NCBI RefSeq assembly: GCF_024199945.1 | Contig: NZ_JANADP010000001.1 | Span: forward strand, 4,030,001-4,094,000 | From: Bradyrhizobium sp. CCGUVB4N | GTDB taxonomy: Bacteria; Pseudomonadota; Alphaproteobacteria; Rhizobiales; Xanthobacteraceae | Direction: 5' to 3' | Length of the DNA: 64,000 nt | Shown: piece by piece, positions 39,958-50,766 of the stretch | How positions within the stretch are numbered: the stretch's first letter is position 1 | Layout: every line of letters begins with the position of its first letter | The notes under the pieces: model-generated | Told to the model about the DNA's origin: nothing | The model's database searches: none | What the model saw: only the letters and a program-made list of their open reading frames with translations | Program-made: the position numbers and the translations under genes

Positions 39958-41715
39958 ATGACCGAACGTCTCAACGCATTCGCGGTCACGCTCGCCCAGC
40001 TCAATCCGACCATGGGCGATATCGAGGGCAATGCCGCGAAGGTTCGCTCGGCACGCGCGCGAGCCATCGCCGATGGCGCCGATCTCGTACTGTTCCCGGA
40101 ATTGTTCATCGCCGGCTATCCGCCGGAAGATCTGGTGCAGAAGCCCGCGTTCCAGGCCGCCTGCCGTTCGGCAATCGAAGCGCTCGCGCGTGAGACCGCT
40201 GACGGCGGCCCGGCGTTGCTGGTCGGCACGCCCTGGGTCGAGGATGGCAGGCTCTACAATGCCTGTGCGCTGCTCGACGGCGGCCGCATCGCCGGCTTGC
40301 GCTTCAAATGCAATCTGCCGAACTACGGCGTGTTCGACGAGAAGCGGTTGTTTGCGCGCGGGCCGGCGGCAGGCCCCGTCACCGTGCGCGGCGTGCGGAT
40401 CGGCGTGCCGATCTGCGAGGACATCTGGCTGGAAGAGTCCGAGGACTACGAGAACGTGGTCGAGACGCTGGCCGAGACCGGCGCCGAGATCATTCTGGTG
40501 CCGAACGGCTCGCCCTATGCCCGCGACAAGAACGATGTGCGTCTGTCGGTGGCGGTCGCGCGGGTCACCGAGAGCGGCTTGCCGCTGGTCTATCTCAACC
40601 AGGTCTGCGGTCAGGACGAACTCGTGTTCGACGGCGCGTCGTTCGCGCTCAACGGCGATCTTTCGCTCGCCGCGCAACTGCCGGCGTTCGAGGAGAACGT
40701 CACGACGTTGCGCTTCATCAGAAACGGCGGCGATTGGCGTTGCACGGGTCCGATCGTGGAGCAGCCCGAGGGCGACAAGGCCGACTATGCGGCCTGCGTC
40801 CTCGGCTTGCGCGACTACGTCAGCAAGAACGGTTTTCCCGGCGTGCTGCTCGGCATCTCCGGCGGCATCGATTCCGCACTCTGCGCGGCGATCGCGGTCG
40901 ATGCGCTCGGCGCCGACCAGGTACACGGCGTGATGCTGCCTTATCGCTACACGGCGGCACACTCGATTGCCGACGCGGGCGAGCTCGCCGGCCATCTCGG
41001 CATCCGCTACGAGGTGTTGCCGATCGCGGAAGCGGTGGGCGGGTTCGAAACCATCCTGTCCGGCATCTTCAAGAACCTGCCGCCCGATATCACCGAGGAA
41101 AACCTCCAGGCTCGCACCCGCGGCACGCTGTTGATGGCGATCTCCAACAAGACCGGGCTGATGGTGGTGACGACAGGCAACAAGTCGGAAATGTCGGTCG
41201 GCTACGCCACGCTCTATGGCGACATGAACGGCGGCTTCAACCCGATCAAGGATATCTACAAGACGCAGGTGTTCCGGCTGGCGACGCTGCGCAATGCATG
41301 GAAGCCCGACGGCGCGCTCGGACCCGCGGGCGAGGTGATCCCGCCCGATATCATCACGCGCCCGCCGACGGCGGAGCTGCGTGAGAACCAGACCGATCAG
41401 GACTCACTGCCGGCCTACGAGGTGCTCGATGCGATCCTCGAGCGTCTGGTCGAACGCGAGGAGCCGCTCGACCAGATCATCGCCGCGGGCTTCGACCGCG
41501 AGACGGTGACCCGCATCGACCATCTCCTCAACGTTGCCGAATACAAGCGCCGCCAGGCCGCGCCCGGCGTGAAAGTGACGCGGAAGAATTTCGGCCGCGA
41601 CCGCCGCTATCCCATCACCAACCGCTTCCGCGACCGGGGCGAGACATTGCCCGCGCCCGACGAGACCCTGGTCTCGCGCGGCAGCAAGGCGTCGATCGAC
41701 GCGTTCGAGGGGTAG
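39958..41715 (+). CDS. nadE: glutamine-dependent NAD+ synthetase
   Basis: A 585-residue two-domain enzyme that amidates nicotinate adenine dinucleotide to NAD. The N-terminal nitrilase-type glutaminase has Glu in LVLFPELFIAGYPPED, Lys in LRFKCNLPNYGVFDE and Cys in GVPICEDIWLEES. The C-terminal synthetase has the ATP-binding LGISGGIDSAL and GNKSEMSVGY. Length fits the family. ATG 16 bases past the dgkA stop. It ends the plus-strand run before a convergent repeat element. Confidence 0.96.
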   Translation: MTERLNAFAVTLAQLNPTMGDIEGNAAKVRSARARAIADGADLVLFPELFIAGYPPEDLVQKPAFQAACRSAIEALARETADGGPALLVGTPWVEDGRLYNACALLDGGRIAGLRFKCNLPNYGVFDEKRLFARGPAAGPVTVRGVRIGVPICEDIWLEESEDYENVVETLAETGAEIILVPNGSPYARDKNDVRLSVAVARVTESGLPLVYLNQVCGQDELVFDGASFALNGDLSLAAQLPAFEENVTTLRFIRNGGDWRCTGPIVEQPEGDKADYAACVLGLRDYVSKNGFPGVLLGISGGIDSALCAAIAVDALGADQVHGVMLPYRYTAAHSIADAGELAGHLGIRYEVLPIAEAVGGFETILSGIFKNLPPDITEENLQARTRGTLLMAISNKTGLMVVTTGNKSEMSVGYATLYGDMNGGFNPIKDIYKTQVFRLATLRNAWKPDGALGPAGEVIPPDIITRPPTAELRENQTDQDSLPAYEVLDAILERLVEREEPLDQIIAAGFDRETVTRIDHLLNVAEYKRRQAAPGVKVTRKNFGRDRRYPITNRFRDRGETLPAPDETLVSRGSKASIDAFEG

Positions 41716-41777
41716 GGTAGGCTGACCTTTGCGGTACCTCTCGTACTGCGGGCGAGATGGGCGCCATTGCGCCCTCG

Positions 41778-41967
41778 CCCCTTGCGGGAGAGGGCAGCAC
41801 GGTCGTCGAAACGAATTCAGTCGGGTGAGGGGTTCTATCCGCGTACTCTCATGTACACATGCGAGCGCGGATAGAACCCCTCATCCGGCGCCATAGCCGA
41901 TGCGTAGCATCGGCGTTCTCAAGAACGGCGGCCGAAGGCCGCCTTTGCCACCTTCTCCCGCAAGGGG
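41778..41967. repeat. composite palindromic intergenic repeat between convergent genes
   Basis: Outer arms CCCCTTGCGGGAGA at 41778-41791 and TCTCCCGCAAGGGG at 41954-41967 enclose an 18-bp perfect stem (41826-41843 with 41866-41883, half-site GGGGTTCTATCCGCG) and three smaller hairpins: GCCGATGC-GTA-GCATCGGC at 41896-41914, GTTCT-CA-AGAAC at 41915-41926 and GGCGGCC-GAA-GGCCGCC at 41927-41943. It fills the gap between nadE and the DUF2865 gene and probably ends both transcripts. It resembles REP-type repeats of Bradyrhizobium. Confidence 0.85.
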
Positions 41968-41986
41968 AGAAGGGAAGTAAGAAACC

Positions 41987-43177
41987 TTACTTCTGCTGCT
42001 GCGGCAGGAAGCTGGGTCCGACCGAGCGGATCGGCTTGTTCTCCGACGCGGCCGTGGTGCTCGTCTCCGCAGGCGGCGTCGCGGCAGGTGCCGTCGCCGT
42101 CGTCGGCGCGGGAGCTGCGCCCTTCTTGGCGTTCGCGGGCGCGCCCTTGGTGAGCTGCCGCTGCTGCATCTTCTTGGCGCTCTCCTCGGTGACGATGATG
42201 TCGCCCTGCTGCTCGACGGCCGCCTTGTCATCGGCCGATTTCAGCGCGTCGGCCCAGGTCTGGCCCGCCGCTTTGCAAGAGCAGGACGGGTTGAACTCGC
42301 TGCGGAATTTGAAGGCGGTCGGCAGCGCCGTGTAGGGCTGGCCGCTGATGGACACCGCCGAGCTCATGTCCTCGCCGGGATTGCGGTGGGCATAGAGCAC
42401 GGCTTCGGCCGCCGGGCACAGCGCCTTGCAGGTCTTCTCGTCGTCGGGGAAGCGCGCCGGCACGGTCGCAAACGAGATCGGGAAATAGGCGCCGTCACAG
42501 GTGCGCACGCACACGGTGCGATAGGTGCCGGACTGCGGGCCGCCGAGATCGGCGGGTGGCGCGCCGGGCGGATTATTGGGGTTGTTGCCGCCGTTGAACA
42601 GATTGCTCAGGAAGTTGCCGCCCTGCGACTGCGCGGCGTTGGCGTATTGCGGGCCGCAATTGTTCTGCGCAAGCGCAATCAGCACCGAGCGGCGCTGGCT
42701 GTCGCGTTCGGGGCTGCCGCCGCCGGGACCGCCACCGCGCAGGCGTTCGAGATTGCCGGTGATCTGGTCCAGATTGGCGCGCATCTGCTGGATCTGGGTG
42801 TTGACCGGGCCGCATTGCGCCGACTGGCCGTTGAACAGCGAGAAGAAGCCGGAGGAATCGCAGCCCATGCGCTTGGCCTGCATGGTGACGCGATCGAGCT
42901 CGGCTTGCTGGCGGGTCTGGGAATCCTGGTAGCGGCGGATCTGGTCGTCGCGCGCGGGATCGCTGCTGCCGCCGCGGTCGAGCGCGGCAAGCTGTCCTTC
43001 CAGGCGCACGCACATCGGGTTCGGTCCGAGACCGCCTTGGGCGGGCGGAGGCGGCGGTGCGCCGGGCGGGCCGGCCTGAGCAAAGGCGTCAGTGGCGAGC
43101 ACGACGCTGAGAAGCACGGTGCAGGCAAGCAGGGAGCGGGGACGGGACAGGGACAAAAATTCAGGCATATCCGCCAT
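41987..43177 (-). CDS. DUF2865 secreted protein
   Basis: A 396-residue exported protein of DUF2865. A Sec signal (SLLACTVLLSVVLATDAFAQA) leads into a Pro/Gly-rich stretch, a coiled-coil-like part (DDQIRRYQDSQTRQQAELDRVTMQAKRMGC) and a conserved Cys-rich core YRTVCVRTCDGAYFPISFATVPARFPDDEKTCKALCPAAEAVLY with CSCKAAG afterwards. The tail is Ala/Pro/Thr-rich. The cysteine pattern suggests disulfides in the periplasm; function unknown. Start ambiguous between ATGs at 43177 and 43168, neither with a clear ribosome site; homology begins after the signal. The family is typical of Bradyrhizobium relatives. Confidence 0.88.
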   Translation of the reverse strand: MADMPEFLSLSRPRSLLACTVLLSVVLATDAFAQAGPPGAPPPPPAQGGLGPNPMCVRLEGQLAALDRGGSSDPARDDQIRRYQDSQTRQQAELDRVTMQAKRMGCDSSGFFSLFNGQSAQCGPVNTQIQQMRANLDQITGNLERLRGGGPGGGSPERDSQRRSVLIALAQNNCGPQYANAAQSQGGNFLSNLFNGGNNPNNPPGAPPADLGGPQSGTYRTVCVRTCDGAYFPISFATVPARFPDDEKTCKALCPAAEAVLYAHRNPGEDMSSAVSISGQPYTALPTAFKFRSEFNPSCSCKAAGQTWADALKSADDKAAVEQQGDIIVTEESAKKMQQRQLTKGAPANAKKGAAPAPTTATAPAATPPAETSTTAASENKPIRSVGPSFLPQQQK

Positions 43178-43319
43178 TCTAGCGATGTCACGGCCCCAAG
43201 TGACTTCGAATGTGATTTGGCGGGCCGAAGCGCGCCCTCCAATAGCCGCTTCCTGCGGCATCGTCACGTCGTTTCAGGGGCCGCAAACGGGTCCTAAAGT
43301 CCGCCAGTTCCGAGCGAAT

Positions 43320-43625
43320 TCAGCGCTGGCAGGTGATTGCGACATATTCGTCGCAATGGCCATGGGAGCAGTTTGCGCCGGATTTGGGGACAGACCCGGT
43401 AATTTCATCGGGATCGACCCGGCGGTAGGCCGATGCCTGCGCAAAGTCCCGTGACTGACAGTAGGTGCGGGCGACCTGCGCACCGCATTTCTCGCCCTTG
43501 GCCAGGCATTGGTCGACGCCGTAGCCGTCGGCTTGGTTGGCGATGATGAAGACGCGGGTCTCGGCGAAGGCGCTGGATGCCGCAAGGATGGAGGCGCAGG
43601 AAATGAGCGCGAGCAGGGACCGCAT
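43320..43625 (-). CDS. small secreted cysteine-rich protein
   Basis: A 101-residue protein with Sec signal MRSLLALISCASILAASSAFA. The mature part has five cysteines (VDQCLAKGEKCGAQVARTYCQSRDF, then ANCSHGHCDEYVAITCQR) likely to form disulfides. I know no function. The ATG at 43625 places the signal correctly; a longer frame to 43691 has no added homology. It lies between the DUF2865 gene (142 bases away) and the divergent cysS, with a 292-base gap (43626-43917) that shows no gene. Confidence 0.78.
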   Translation of the reverse strand: MRSLLALISCASILAASSAFAETRVFIIANQADGYGVDQCLAKGEKCGAQVARTYCQSRDFAQASAYRRVDPDEITGSVPKSGANCSHGHCDEYVAITCQR

Positions 43626-43917
43626 GAAATCACCTTGGGGCAAAAGGAGGAGCTGCCGGTTCCAGAATGGGCTCAAATGGTTAAGGATCATGAACCATCA
43701 GGGCGGGCGGCCGCGCATTGCGGAGATAAACCGGCATTTTCGCGGCTCTCTTGACGAAAGGGCGCCTCATAGCCCATATGTCGCCGCATGAACGGTCTCC
43801 TCGCCATCTGCATTATTTGCCGCGAGATTACGAGCTAGCGATTCGCTGGCTGGAGCCGTCTTTTCTCAACCACATTGAGAGCACTGGACGCCCGGCCAAC
43901 AGCCGACAGGTGTCCAT

Positions 43918-45314
<1,397 letters not shown>

Positions 45315-45315
<1 letters not shown>

Positions 45316-45806
45316 TGGCACAAGCGCATCCCAAGCCCGGCTTGCGGCCGTTTTTGCCGGCCGACGTGCCGATGCTGGCCGCGATCTACGTCGCCAGCAT
45401 CCAGGAGCTGACCGGCGACGACTACAGCGAGGCGCAGCAGGAAGCCTGGATGGAGGCGGCCGAAACCGAGGAGTTCGGCAAGCGGCTCACCTCCGACCTG
45501 ACGCTGATCGCCACGCTGGACGGCTCGCCCGTCGGCTTCGCCTCGCTGCGCGGTGCCGATCACATCCGCATGCTCTACGTGCATCCGGCCGTCAGCCGGC
45601 AGGGCATCGCGACCATGCTGATCGACGCGCTGGAAAAGCTCGCCGGCGGCCGTGGCGCTGCGGCCCTCACGGTCGACGCCAGCGACACCGCGCAGAATTT
45701 CTTCGCCAAGCGCGGCTACACGGCCCAGCAGCGCAACAGCGTCACCATCAATGACGAATGGCTCGCCAACACCACCATGAAGAAGACGCTCGGAGCGCAA
45801 CAATGA
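45315..45806 (+). CDS. GNAT family N-acetyltransferase
   Basis: A 163-residue acetyltransferase. Motif A reads HIRMLYVHPAVSRQGIATMLIDALE, with the acetyl-CoA-binding Q/R-x-x-G-x-A pattern (RQGIA), followed by ALTVDASDTAQNFFAKRGY. The acceptor is not known. The start ATG overlaps the cysS stop, and the stop overlaps the cimA start (ATGA), so translational coupling is expected on both sides. Confidence 0.9.
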
Positions 45807-47401
45807 GCAAGGAGCGCCTTTATCTGTTCGACACCACGCTGCGCGACGGCGCGCAGACCAACGGCGTCGATTTCACGCTGACCGACAAGCAGGTGATCGC
45901 GGCGATGCTCGACGAGCTCGGCATCGACTATGTCGAGGGCGGCTATCCCGGCGCCAATCCGCTCGACACCGAATTCTTTGGCGCTAAGCCGAAGCTGAAC
46001 CACGCGCGCTTCACCGCGTTCGGCATGACGCGGCGGGCAGGGCGCTCGGTCTCCAACGATCCCGGCGTCGCCGGGCTTCTGGAAGCCAAGGCCGACGCGA
46101 TCTGCTTCGTCGCAAAGTCCTCCGCCTATCAGGTGCGCGTCGCACTGGAGACGACGAAAGAGGAAAACCTCGCCTCGATCCACGACAGCGTCGCGGCCGC
46201 AAAGGCCGCCGGCCGCGAGGTCATGCTCGACTGCGAGCATTTCTTCGACGGCTACAAGGAAGATGCGAGCTTTGCGCTCGCCTGTGCCAAGGCCGCCTAT
46301 GAGGCCGGCGCACGCTGGGTGGTGTTGTGCGACACCAATGGCGGCACCATGCCGAACGAGGTCGAGGCCATCGTCACCGAGGTCACGAAGCACATCCCCG
46401 GCGATCACGTCGGTATCCACGCTCATAACGACACCGAGCAGGCGGTGGCGAATTCGCTCGCCGCGGTTCGCGCCGGGGCGCGGCAGATCCAGGGTACGCT
46501 GAACGGCCTCGGCGAGCGCTGCGGCAACGCCAATCTCTGCTCGCTGATCCCGACGCTGAAATTGAAGAAGGAGTTTTCGGACGCCTTCGAGATCAGCGTC
46601 ACACCGGAGAAGCTGGCGACACTGGTCAAGGTCTCGCGCACGCTCGACGACATGCTCAACCGCGTGCCGAACCGGCATGCGGCCTACGTCGGGGAGAGCG
46701 CTTTCGTCACCAAAACAGGCATTCACGCCTCCGCGGTGATGAAGGATCCGCAGACCTATGAGCACGTCTTGCCGGAGACGGTCGGCAATCACCGCAAGGT
46801 GCTGGTCTCGGACCAGGCCGGCCGCTCCAACGTCATCGCCGAGCTCGACCGCGCCGGCATCGCCTATGAGAAGAGCGATCCGAAGCTGACCCGGCTGGTC
46901 GAGGAATTGAAGGAGCGGGAGGCGCAGGGCTACGCCTATGAATCGGCCAACGCCTCGTTCGATCTCCTGGCGCGCCGCACGCTCGGCAAGGTGCCGCATT
47001 ATTTCGAGGTCGAGCAGTTCGACGTCAATGTCGAGCAGCGCTACAACGCCCTTGGTGAGCGCGTCACTGTCGCGTTGGCCGTGGTGAAGGTCGACGTCGC
47101 CGGCGAGCATCTGATCTCGGCCGCCGAGGGTAACGGCCCCGTCAACGCGCTGGACGTCGCGCTGCGCAAGGACCTCGGCAAGTATCAGAAGTACATCGAG
47201 GGCCTGACGCTGATCGACTACCGCGTCCGTATCCTCAACGGCGGCACCGGCGCGGTCACGCGCGTCCTGATCGAGAGCGAGGACGAGAACGGCGATCGCT
47301 GGACCACGGTCGGCGTGTCCCCGAACATCATCGATGCCTCGTTCCAGGCGCTGATGGATTCGGTGATCTACAAGCTCGTGAAGTCGGGCGCGCCGGCGTA
47401 G
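45803..47401 (+). CDS. cimA: citramalate synthase
   Basis: A 532-residue enzyme of the isopropylmalate/citramalate synthase family, DRE-TIM fold. The metal-site N-terminus LFDTTLRDGAQTNGVDF, then CDTNGGTMPNEV, HAHNDTEQAVANS and NGLGERCGNANL are the family signatures. The C-terminal LeuA-like dimer/regulatory domain is present (VDVAGEHLISAAEG, GVSPNIIDASFQALMDS). The reading Q-T-N-G in the first motif points to citramalate rather than isopropylmalate synthase. It makes 2-methylmalate for isoleucine synthesis. The ATG overlaps the GNAT stop. Confidence 0.94.
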   Translation: MSKERLYLFDTTLRDGAQTNGVDFTLTDKQVIAAMLDELGIDYVEGGYPGANPLDTEFFGAKPKLNHARFTAFGMTRRAGRSVSNDPGVAGLLEAKADAICFVAKSSAYQVRVALETTKEENLASIHDSVAAAKAAGREVMLDCEHFFDGYKEDASFALACAKAAYEAGARWVVLCDTNGGTMPNEVEAIVTEVTKHIPGDHVGIHAHNDTEQAVANSLAAVRAGARQIQGTLNGLGERCGNANLCSLIPTLKLKKEFSDAFEISVTPEKLATLVKVSRTLDDMLNRVPNRHAAYVGESAFVTKTGIHASAVMKDPQTYEHVLPETVGNHRKVLVSDQAGRSNVIAELDRAGIAYEKSDPKLTRLVEELKEREAQGYAYESANASFDLLARRTLGKVPHYFEVEQFDVNVEQRYNALGERVTVALAVVKVDVAGEHLISAAEGNGPVNALDVALRKDLGKYQKYIEGLTLIDYRVRILNGGTGAVTRVLIESEDENGDRWTTVGVSPNIIDASFQALMDSVIYKLVKSGAPA

Positions 47402-47412
47402 GGTCCACGACG

Positions 47413-47518
47413 ACTGTCATACCCCGCGAAAGCGGGGTGTCCAGTACGCCGTGGCTTCTCGGTCGCTCTCGGGCGTCTCGGAATACTGGATCGCCCGGTC
47501 GAGCCGGGCGATGACAGT
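47413..47518. repeat. palindromic intergenic repeat (Bradyrhizobium type)
   Basis: A 106-base element framed by ACTGTCAT and ATGACAGT. Inside are ACCCCGC-GAAA-GCGGGGT, the pair TCCAGTA (47440-47446) and TACTGGA (47484-47490), and CGCCCGG with CCGGGCG near the right end. The arrangement is the nested palindrome seen in many Bradyrhizobium intergenic regions. It lies between cimA and the VOC gene on the plus strand and may reduce read-through. Confidence 0.85.
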
Positions 47519-47542
47519 GGAGGGTGAGGAGGGAGCAGGGCA

Positions 47543-47920
47543 ATGATCGACCACATCTCCGTCGGCGTCAGCGAGCTCGAACGCTCCGCAAAGTTCTACG
47601 AGGCCACGCTCGCCGCCCTCGGGCTCACGCGCCTCGTCACGCGGCCGCGCACGGTCGGCTTCGGCAAGACCTATCCGGAGTTCTGGATCAATCTGCGCGA
47701 GGCGATGCCGCATGTAGCCCCGGAGAGCGGCGTGCACATCTGCCTGCGGGCGAAGACAACGGCCGAGGTCGATGCATTCCACGCTGCCGCGCTTGCGACC
47801 GGCGGCGCATCCGATGGCGCGCCCGGCATCCGTCCGCACGACCGCGTGCGTTACTACGCGGCCTTTGTCGTCGACCCTGATGGTAACCGGATCGAAGCGG
47901 TGACGTTTCCGAGCGAATAG
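47543..47920 (+). CDS. VOC family (glyoxalase-like) protein
   Basis: A 125-residue vicinal-oxygen-chelate fold protein. HISVGVSELERSAKFYEATLAALG carries the first metal ligand His and the typical helix, HICLRAKTTAEVDAFHAAALATGG the middle strand and helix, and YYAAFVVDPDGNRIEAVTFP the last strand with the Glu ligand. Substrate unknown. It stands alone after the intergenic repeat and is convergent with the LOG gene, 4 bases apart. Confidence 0.88.
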   Translation: MIDHISVGVSELERSAKFYEATLAALGLTRLVTRPRTVGFGKTYPEFWINLREAMPHVAPESGVHICLRAKTTAEVDAFHAAALATGGASDGAPGIRPHDRVRYYAAFVVDPDGNRIEAVTFPSE

Positions 47921-47924
47921 GGCG

Positions 47925-48530
47925 TTACAGCTTGCGCGCCACGTCGGGTGCGAGCTGCTTTTCCGTCTCGGCGATCTGGGCCACGGCGGATTTCAGCTTC
48001 GGCAAGATGTCCTCGACGCGATCGGCCTTGAGGATGTCGACCGAAAGGCCGGCGCGGATGAACTCGGTCTGGCGCATATGCGACAGCAGCGAGAACAACG
48101 GCTCCCAGAAATTGTCGATGTTGGCGAGCAGCACCGGCTTGGCGTGACGGCCAAGTTGCTTCCAGGTCAATTGCTCGACCAGCTCCTCCAGCGTGCCGAC
48201 GCCGCCCGGCAGCGCCACGAAGGCGTCGGAGCGCTCGAACATCAGCCGCTTGCGCTCGTGCATGTCGGGGGTGACGATCATTTCCTGCACGCGGGTCAGC
48301 GCGTTCTCGCGCTTCCGCAGGAACTCGGGAATGATGCCGGTGACGGTGCCGCCGTGATCGAGCACGGAGGTCGCGACCGAGCCCATCAGGCCGAGCGAGC
48401 CGCCGCCATAGACCAGGCGGATGTTGTTCTCGGCGAGCGCCTTGCCGAACGCCTTGGCGCCTTCGGTGAAGTGGGGATTGGTTCCGGGACCGGAGCCGCA
48501 ATAGACACAGACGGTTTTGATCGTGCTCAT
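47925..48530 (-). CDS. LOG family Rossmann-fold protein (TIGR00730)
   Basis: A 201-residue protein of the lysine-decarboxylase-like / LOG family. The signatures are VCVYCGSGPG at the start, GGGSLGLMG, and the catalytic PGGVGTLEEL. Members hydrolyse cytokinin riboside 5'-monophosphates or other AMP derivatives to the base and ribose 5-phosphate. For a plant-associated bacterium that activity is of interest, but many LOG proteins act on plain AMP. The ATG at 48530 was chosen over one 9 bases upstream. Divergent from the ABC exporter gene. Confidence 0.9.
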   Translation of the reverse strand: MSTIKTVCVYCGSGPGTNPHFTEGAKAFGKALAENNIRLVYGGGSLGLMGSVATSVLDHGGTVTGIIPEFLRKRENALTRVQEMIVTPDMHERKRLMFERSDAFVALPGGVGTLEELVEQLTWKQLGRHAKPVLLANIDNFWEPLFSLLSHMRQTEFIRAGLSVDILKADRVEDILPKLKSAVAQIAETEKQLAPDVARKL

Positions 48531-48729
48531 TGGTACCATGATGCATTGCAGCGAAGGGGCGTCAAGTCCAATCGGTGATTCGGGACACCCGGAAATCTAC
48601 CGGTAAATGGCGACAAACAATCGAGGATTCGCCATCTGGCGGGGTGCGCTGGCCCCCGGAAGCTTCTATATGACGAGCGAAAACAGTTAATCGCAGCGCG
48701 CCCGCATCCGGCGGCCTCCAGGTTTCTTG

Positions 48730-50682
48730 ATGAGCCCACCTCTGCCAGACGTCCCCGATGTACCCGAGCCTGCCGGCGGACCGCTGGAGCGGGCCACCCT
48801 GATGGGCACGCTGGCGCATCTGTGGCCCTATATCTGGCCGGGCGACCGTTACGACCTGAAGATGCGCGTAGTCTGGTCGATGGTACTGCTGCTCGCCGCC
48901 AAGCTGATCACGCTGACGGTGCCGTTCAGCTTCAAATGGGCAACCGACGCGCTCACCGGCGCCAACACCGCGCCGGTGCAGGCAGCCAACTGGCATCTCT
49001 GGGTGGTCGCGTCGCCGCTGCTCCTGACCGCGAGCTACGGCGTTATGCGCATCGTGATGGCGGTGCTGACGCAATGGCGCGACGGCATCTTTGCGCGCGT
49101 CGCCATGCACGCGGTGCGCAAGCTCGCCACCATCACCTTCGTCCACATGCACGAGCTGTCGCTCCGCTTTCATCTCGAGCGCAAGACCGGCGGCCTGACG
49201 CGCGTGCTCGAGCGCGGCCGCGAGGGCATCGAGGTCATCGTGCGCATGGTGATCCTGCAGCTGATCCCGACCATCGTCGAAGTCACGCTCTTGATGGCCG
49301 TGCTGCTCTGGCAGTTCGACTGGCGCTATGTGGCCGCGACGCTGATCACCGTCACGGTCTACATGTACTACACCTACATCGCGACCGAGTGGCGGATCGG
49401 CATCCGCCGCAAGATGAACGATTCAGACACCGAGGCGAACACCAAGGCGATCGACTCGCTGCTCAACTACGAGACGGTCAAATATTTCAGCGCCGAGGCC
49501 CGCGAAGCGCAGCGCTACGATAAGTCGGTCGCGCGCTACGAGGAAGCGAGCATCCACACCTACACCTCACTCGCGGTGCTCAACACCGGCCAGGCGGTGA
49601 TCTTCACGCTGGGCCTGACCGCAACCATGCTGATGTGCGCGATCGGCGTGCGCAACGGCACCAACACGGTCGGCGATTTCGTGCTGGTCAATGCGATGAT
49701 GATCCAGCTCTACCAGCCCCTGAACTTCATGGGCATGGTCTATCGCGAGATCAAGCAGGCGATCATCGACATCGAGAAGATGTTCGGCGTGATCGGTCGC
49801 GAGGCCGAGATCAAGGATGAACCCGGCGCGCAGCCGCTGACCGTCTCCGCCGGTACCGTGCGCTTCGAGGACGTCCGCTTTGCCTATGAGCCGACGCGGC
49901 CGATCCTGAAAGGCATCAGCTTCGAGGTGCCGGCCGGCAAGACGGTGGCGATCGTCGGCCCGTCAGGTGCCGGCAAGTCGACCATCTCGCGGCTGCTGTT
50001 CCGCCTCTACGACGTCTCCGGCGGCAAGATCTTGATCGACGGCCAGGACATCCGCGAGGTCACGCAGGCGAGCTTGCGCGCCTCGATCGGCATGGTGCCG
50101 CAGGACACGGTGCTATTCAACGACACCATCCGCTACAACATCCGCTACGGCCGCTGGGACGCCAGCGACGAGGAGGTCGAGGAGGCGGCGCGGCTGGCGC
50201 AGATCGACCATTTCATCCGCCTGGCCCCGATGGGCTACGAGACCCAGGTCGGCGAGCGCGGCCTGAAACTGTCCGGCGGCGAAAAGCAGCGCGTCGCAAT
50301 CGCGCGCACAGTGCTGAAGGCGCCGCCGATCCTGGTTCTGGACGAGGCGACCTCGGCGCTCGACACCCATACCGAGCACGAGATCCAGGGCGCGCTCGAC
50401 CGCGTGGCGAAGAACCGCACCTCGCTGGTGATCGCCCACCGGCTCTCGACCATTGTCGGTGCCGACGAGATCATCGTGCTGGACCAGGGCCGCATCGCCG
50501 AGCGCGGCACCCATGCCAGCCTGCTCGCACAGGGCGGTCTTTACGCCAGCATGTGGAACAGGCAGCGTGAGGCCGAGGCCGCACGCGAGAAACTGGCCCG
50601 GATGGCCGACAGCAGCGAGGCGCCCAACCGGGAGCCGCCGCCGGTCGAGGACGCCCTCACGGCGCAAGCGGCCGCGGAGTGA
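48730..50682 (+). CDS. Atm1/HMT1-type ABC transporter
   Basis: A 650-residue half-transporter with N-terminal membrane domain (six helices, residues about 50-330) and C-terminal ATPase. Walker A GPSGAGKST, signature LSGGEKQR, Walker B ILVLDEATSALD and the H-loop AHRLST are intact. Near helix 5 NTGQAVIFTLGLTATMLMCA resembles the glutathione-conjugate-binding region of Atm1 proteins. These export glutathione conjugates, metal complexes or sulfur species linked to iron-sulfur cluster assembly. The start ATG at 48730 (a TTG lies 3 bases before). Followed by psd after 84 bases. Confidence 0.92.
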   Translation: MSPPLPDVPDVPEPAGGPLERATLMGTLAHLWPYIWPGDRYDLKMRVVWSMVLLLAAKLITLTVPFSFKWATDALTGANTAPVQAANWHLWVVASPLLLTASYGVMRIVMAVLTQWRDGIFARVAMHAVRKLATITFVHMHELSLRFHLERKTGGLTRVLERGREGIEVIVRMVILQLIPTIVEVTLLMAVLLWQFDWRYVAATLITVTVYMYYTYIATEWRIGIRRKMNDSDTEANTKAIDSLLNYETVKYFSAEAREAQRYDKSVARYEEASIHTYTSLAVLNTGQAVIFTLGLTATMLMCAIGVRNGTNTVGDFVLVNAMMIQLYQPLNFMGMVYREIKQAIIDIEKMFGVIGREAEIKDEPGAQPLTVSAGTVRFEDVRFAYEPTRPILKGISFEVPAGKTVAIVGPSGAGKSTISRLLFRLYDVSGGKILIDGQDIREVTQASLRASIGMVPQDTVLFNDTIRYNIRYGRWDASDEEVEEAARLAQIDHFIRLAPMGYETQVGERGLKLSGGEKQRVAIARTVLKAPPILVLDEATSALDTHTEHEIQGALDRVAKNRTSLVIAHRLSTIVGADEIIVLDQGRIAERGTHASLLAQGGLYASMWNRQREAEAAREKLARMADSSEAPNREPPPVEDALTAQAAAE

Positions 50683-50766
50683 GCTTGTCTCCGGTCCCAA
50701 CTCTGGCCTAAACAGGCCCACCGCGCGAGACGACCCGCGCCATCAACCCCTGAGCGGCAGATAGCG

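Noticed and set aside
41716..41986. CRISPR array or tRNA gene in the repeat-rich gap
   Set aside because: The repeats are inverted, not direct with regular spacers, and no cloverleaf with a TTC loop can be drawn.
43751..43917. Small plus-strand frame upstream of cysS
   Set aside because: Overlaps the cysS start in another frame, no ribosome site and no protein-like pattern.
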